64,000 bases of DNA from Cylindrodendrum hubeiense (taxonomy: Eukaryota; Ascomycota; Sordariomycetes; Hypocreales; Nectriaceae): assembly GCA_014621425.1 (NCBI GenBank), contig JAANBB010000012.1, forward strand, positions 124,001 through 188,000. Reading direction: 5' to 3'. Position numbers and translations under genes: made by a program. The notes under the pieces were generated by a model that worked only from the letters and a program-made list of their open reading frames with translations, did no database searches and was not told where the DNA came from. This document shows positions 60,163 to 64,000 of the stretch, piece after piece. The number at the start of each line of letters is the position of its first letter. The first letter of the stretch is position 1.

Positions 60163-61643
60163 GTTGCTGAATCACGGGATGTTCGGACACTTTGTCTATA
60201 GTGGCATGTGGCAACTTCAATCAATAATAAGGAAGTCCCGTGGTCATCCCGAGTGATGTGGGGGCAAGGGCCTTATCATGAACCTGGTAAGGACTGTCGG
60301 CCCAAGTTACAAATCTGGCGATGGACCTCCTTATCGAGTATTTTGCACCGACAATGGGAGATAACGATGGGAGGGGCTCAGGATAACAGTAGAATGCCAC
60401 TATCGATGCTGAGCCCCGACTAGTGAGGGGTAGAAATGTCGGATCAATGCACCCTGGATCCGTCGGCTCAAGCACTTGCCGACGGATCTGGTATATCCCT
60501 GCAGCGTAGTGCACCTTAACTAAAAGTCCCCTTGTGAGCCTGGCCGCTTAATCTTCTTCGACCTTCTTTTGTCTTTTATCTTTTATCTTTCATATATGCT
60601 ATGGACGTTTATCTGATCTCTTCAAGTGGAAAACCCTTCTCATCTGATTAATATCACATTGGGACTGATTGTGCAGCTTCAATATGGTGAAGCCCCCGCT
60701 TAAGTTTCAATTAATCGAAATGTACTGTAGCACTTCTGAGTGATATACTCATGGGCTCTGCTACATGTATGTGGAGGTGTACGTTTTATTATTATGGAAT
60801 GTAATCTATTCGCTATTGATAATATCTTATACTTCTCGTATCTGAAACTATTTTAGCTGGTGTTGTACAGAAAGCAAAAGCCATAGATAGCTTGAAATAT
60901 AACTAGGAAAACACTTGTGTAAATATAATATAAGATAGTATGTCCGTCTTATAACCTTAGGAAGAGGAGGTATTACTCTATTCCCCTCTCTTAGTTAGTA
61001 GTACTCGACTAAATTTCATAAACTAATTAAAGGTTCCTCTTATATAATACTTTACTAAATTCCCTTGATTCCCATTTTACTAATTTCTCAACTAAATCCA
61101 ACTCTTCATTCATATTGATAGTTACAGATAAGAAAATAGCAATTTCAGAATTTAATAGAGAATAATAGTTCGTATGCTGATCGTCAAATTCGGGGACTGG
61201 GGACTCGGGGATAGGGTAGTTCGAGTAATGAATGAACGAACCTATAGCTTCAGTTAAAAGACCATTCTTCGACCAATCTTCTTGACCGGAGACTTGCCAA
61301 GAGGCCAGATGTCAGCATCCTGTCGCCTCCAACCCTCAGCATTGGGGGAAGAGGCCTTGTTCCAGAGGCCGTTTGCCCCTCTGGCCGAAGTAACAGAACT
61401 GGCGAGTCGTTTTGTCCGAAGAAATCAATGCGGAACACGGCGGAGTGAGAGTTTGCGTCTTCAAAGAAAGACTATGGGACATATTAGCCCACAAGCCATT
61501 GCCGATAGAGAAACTCGTAATGGAGGCGTTGAAGATGCGATGCCTCCGAATATCTCTATGCGTAGAGTTGAATACGGCCAACATCCGCGGTACATTGTAT
61601 CAATTTCTACATATTTACCGCTCTCATCTGAATAAGAGGTAAA
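60163..61643. other. intergenic, OYE promoter then AT-rich stretch
   Basis: The first 330 bases hold the OYE promoter with the inverted repeat. From about 60540 to 61240 the sequence is AT-rich and looks like decayed DNA. No intact gene. Confidence 0.6.
60457..60488. promoter_or_regulatory. perfect 11-bp inverted repeat carrying CCGTCGG/CCGACGG
   Basis: GATCCGTCGGC (60457-60467) and GCCGACGGATC (60478-60488) are exact complements with a 10-nt spacer, about 295 bases before the OYE ATG. Each arm contains one motif copy. Confidence 0.75.
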
Positions 61644-62178
61644 TCACACGCCAAAATGAACATAAGGGCCCCAATGCAGTGGCCTAGTGTCGTCGTCGTC
61701 ACACGCAACAACATATCTTGGCAATCTATCGTGCCTTCGATTTCCGTCACTTGCACTCCCGCCACCTGTCTCATCTTCTGCCAAAAAAATTTCGACGTTT
61801 CTGATCGAGCCGTTTCTACGCCCTGTGTGTATCGGCATGTTGAGCCAACGATCTCGGAGTTGTCGAGTAGCTTTGTGCAGCCCCCAACATACCGATTCAT
61901 CTGTCATATGTCCGTCCCTCATACCTTCGTACGTGATCCTCGCCATTTCTTCACACAGTTCGTCATTGACCTCCCATGTGGTACCAATAACGTGACGAAA
62001 ACCCGCCAGCTGACAGGCACTGATCAAATGGATGCTCTCGTCGACGAATCTATTGTCCGTGCACTTACCCTAGAGCCCTAGTGGACACATGTGCGAACAG
62101 TCGTAGCGAGGACCGGGTTGTGATTAGTGCCTTGGAAAGCTTTGTAAAGACAATTGCCAATACGAGCTATTAGAGAAC
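61644..62178 (-). pseudogene. CHAT-domain protein remnant (3' end), copy B
   Basis: The minus strand from about 62060 to 61644 encodes the C-terminal part of a fungal CHAT (caspase-HetF-associated-with-TPR) domain: FVDESIHLISACQLAGFRHVIGTTWEV, then ARITYEGMRDGHMTDESVCWGLHKATRQLRDRWL, ending WGPYVHFGV at a stop. Further upstream (to about 62178) the similarity continues but the frame carries a stop, and the TPR and most of the peptidase part are missing before the tannase gene begins. The catalytic Cys region (SACSTG-like) is not intact. CHAT proteins are death or protease effectors in immunity; this one looks broken. Confidence 0.7.
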
Positions 62179-62345
62179 GTTGCTTGCAAATCAGGCCAGT
62201 GATTTCAGGGTTATAAAATAATACGGAGTAAGCAGATGTAGGGGTGGAATATATAGTATTATGGTCAGAACCGCCACTGGAAACCATCCCCATTCATATT
62301 ATGAATCCTCGACATAACCGTTTCTAAGCCTCACAATTCAGAGAA

Positions 62346-64000
62346 TTATTCCAAGTCGGGAATCAAGACGGGATGCCAATCTCCCACATCAGAAATTTCC
62401 CCAGTCAGTCCATTACCAGTGTAATTGCCCGTATATGGCCACGGCCAGTAGGGTCGGTAATCAATCGTTTCCTTGCTTGTCAAGTTGTATCGCTCGACAA
62501 CTAATCGGTCCGGCGAAACCCCGTTCTCGACCCAATCCTCGATTAGGCTGTAATAATCCACACGCCAAGCCACTGTACTGTTGACGCTCAAGTCGATGTG
62601 CGCCATCTCTGGGTACATAAACAGGCGATGGAAGTTGGATGTGGTGTTGAGGCCGATCAAATCAACTGTTTCCTTATACAGATTGTAGTTCCATCCGGCG
62701 GCGACATTGGCATCGCCCCAGCCTTGGTAGTGTAAAATCTTGCCTCCGCGTTTGCGGAAGACATTCAGAGCGGTGAAGTCGGCGGTGTATATATCCTCCA
62801 TATAGCCTAGCTCATACGGCATTGTGTCCCAGTCTTGGTCGTTGTAGGTCCATGACCAGGGGAGATCTGTCTGGTACGCAGCGTTGATACTAAAGTTCTG
62901 AGCAAAATGGATGCCGTAGCGTGGACTTGCGTAGTCGACCGCCCATACAGCCCACTCGAGCTCCGACCCAGGAGGCAGAGCTACGGGGATTATTCGATCA
63001 GTAAACGAGTTGGATGGATAACCGTACATGGCTCGGGCAGCGTTGACCTTATCCATAGAGGACAGGCACCCGCTCGTCTGGTTTCCGATGCACAGCACAT
63101 CCACAGGATCGAAGTCACACTTGTATGCCAAATCAATCATCCCATCAACAAACCCGTCATTCGCATCGCAGGCCTTGATGGCACCTTTATTTAGCGTTCT
63201 GAGATCCTCGAGGTAAAGAATCTGGGTCCCATTTTGGTAGGTGCTGGCTTGGGCGAGATAGACAAATTGGATGGCACCGATGCCGGTTTCATTAACGGCA
63301 CCGTATCCGGTGATGATGCCGTCAAAGTCGTGCGGGTATCTAGCAGCCTCAATGAAGCCTTGACGACCTCCAGTTGAGCCCCCACGGAAGTACGAACGCT
63401 TCACAGGCTTGCTGTAGTAGAATTCGGCCATGGCCTTCCCCATGACCGCGGTTTGGTGTGTAGACAGCGAGGAGAAGAGGTACTCAGAGGTACGATTGTT
63501 TCGGAAGAAGGACCATGTAGATAAGGTGTCGTTCTGCACAAAAAAAGGGGTAAGGCCATTATTTCATAATGTAATTCTTGATCAAAATGACCGATAGAGA
63601 ACCTACTAGTCCATTTTGGTGACCCATGTCATTTGAGGAGGCAATCCATCCTCTCTTAAGAATATCGTATGCCCATCCAAGAGATCCATAACCCTAAATC
63701 AGTTTGGTTAGTACCGTAGAGAAGTAGAAAAAGAAAAACACGGACAGCTGAGGAAATAGCTGGAGAAAGGCTTACATAGACATAATACAACCCCAAGACA
63801 CCGCAGCTACCCCCACAGCCTTGGGACTGGAAGGTACCGCTCCAATCTGCTCCCTCGGCTGGCAGTGCTAGGCCAAATTTTGTATACCCATCAATGTAAC
63901 CATATACTTCGCAATACCCCGGAATGTCCAAGTCGTCGTCTGCCGGGATATACGTCACGTTGGTGACGACTGTGGGCGCCTCCAAGCCGGCATCTCCAGT
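62346..64000 (-). CDS. tannase / feruloyl-esterase family protein, 5' end outside window
   Basis: Secreted-type esterase of the tannase family. Visible exons, minus strand: 64000 (window edge)-63776, 63693-63607, 63533-62346, with GT-AG introns of 82 and 73 nt; 500 residues are visible and the signal peptide is missing. Motifs: PGYCEVYGYI, DWSGTFQSQGCGGSCG, GSLGWAYDILKRGWIASSNDMGHQ, YFRGGSTGGRQGFIEAARYPHDFDGI (nucleophile Ser), KILHYQGWGDANV (Asp) and MYPEMAHIDL (His). In tannases and fungal feruloyl esterases a disulfide joins the residue before Ser to the residue after His (CS-D-HC); here these are Gly and Ile. Many potential N-glycosylation sites (NGT, NTT, NST, NYT). Confidence 0.92.

Overview
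This window is nuclear DNA of a filamentous ascomycete (Pezizomycotina). The evidence is short introns of about 41-91 nt with CTAAC/CTGAC-type branch sites, a HET-domain gene, NACHT/ankyrin and Goodbye-type STAND-like genes, fungal Zn2Cys6 regulators, a siderophore transporter, GH53, tannase and NCS1 genes, and AT-rich stretches with decayed gene pieces. I cannot name the genus. Exon structures were worked out by hand from splice signals, reading-frame continuity and family motifs; joined exon lengths were checked for divisibility by three.

Layout. 1.8-2.8 kb: secreted endo-galactanase (GH53). 4-26 kb: a block of self/non-self or innate-immunity-like genes: HET protein (3973-6439), AAA+ ATPase with a Q/N-rich tail (9337-13736) head-to-head with a Goodbye-like STAND protein lacking a P-loop (14557-16934), F-box/ankyrin-like protein (17171-19056), and a PNP-NACHT-ankyrin NLR (21941-26320). 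A siderophore-type MFS transporter (6788-8578) and an amino-acid transporter (19510-21061) lie among them. 26.3-31.2 kb is AT-rich and gene-poor, with relics. 31-38 kb: beta-lactamase-like serine hydrolase and a Zn2Cys6 regulator facing away from each other, a small conserved fungal protein, and an APH-type kinase.

38.7-60.2 kb is the most interesting part: alpha/beta hydrolase, NCS1 permease, MDR oxidoreductase, amidase, PuuE/cyclic-imidase-like deacetylase, Zn2Cys6 regulator, FMN-dependent (NtaA/DszA-type) monooxygenase, AtuA-like protein and Old Yellow Enzyme. I read this as an undescribed catabolic cluster, probably for an N-heterocycle or cyclic imide/amide. The 7-mer CCGTCGG (or its complement CCGACGG) lies 5' of seven of these genes: eleven copies in their upstream regions and only one other copy noticed in the window. 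This fits control by one Zn2Cys6 protein, plausibly the one encoded inside the cluster. Relics of a CHAT-domain gene flank the block on both sides (38.46 and 62.1 kb).

62.3 kb to the window end: a tannase/feruloyl-esterase-type gene whose 5' end lies outside.

Non-canonical splicing recurs: three GC-AG introns, one AT-AC intron inside a zinc-cluster motif, and one intron whose only reading-frame-compatible acceptor is GG.
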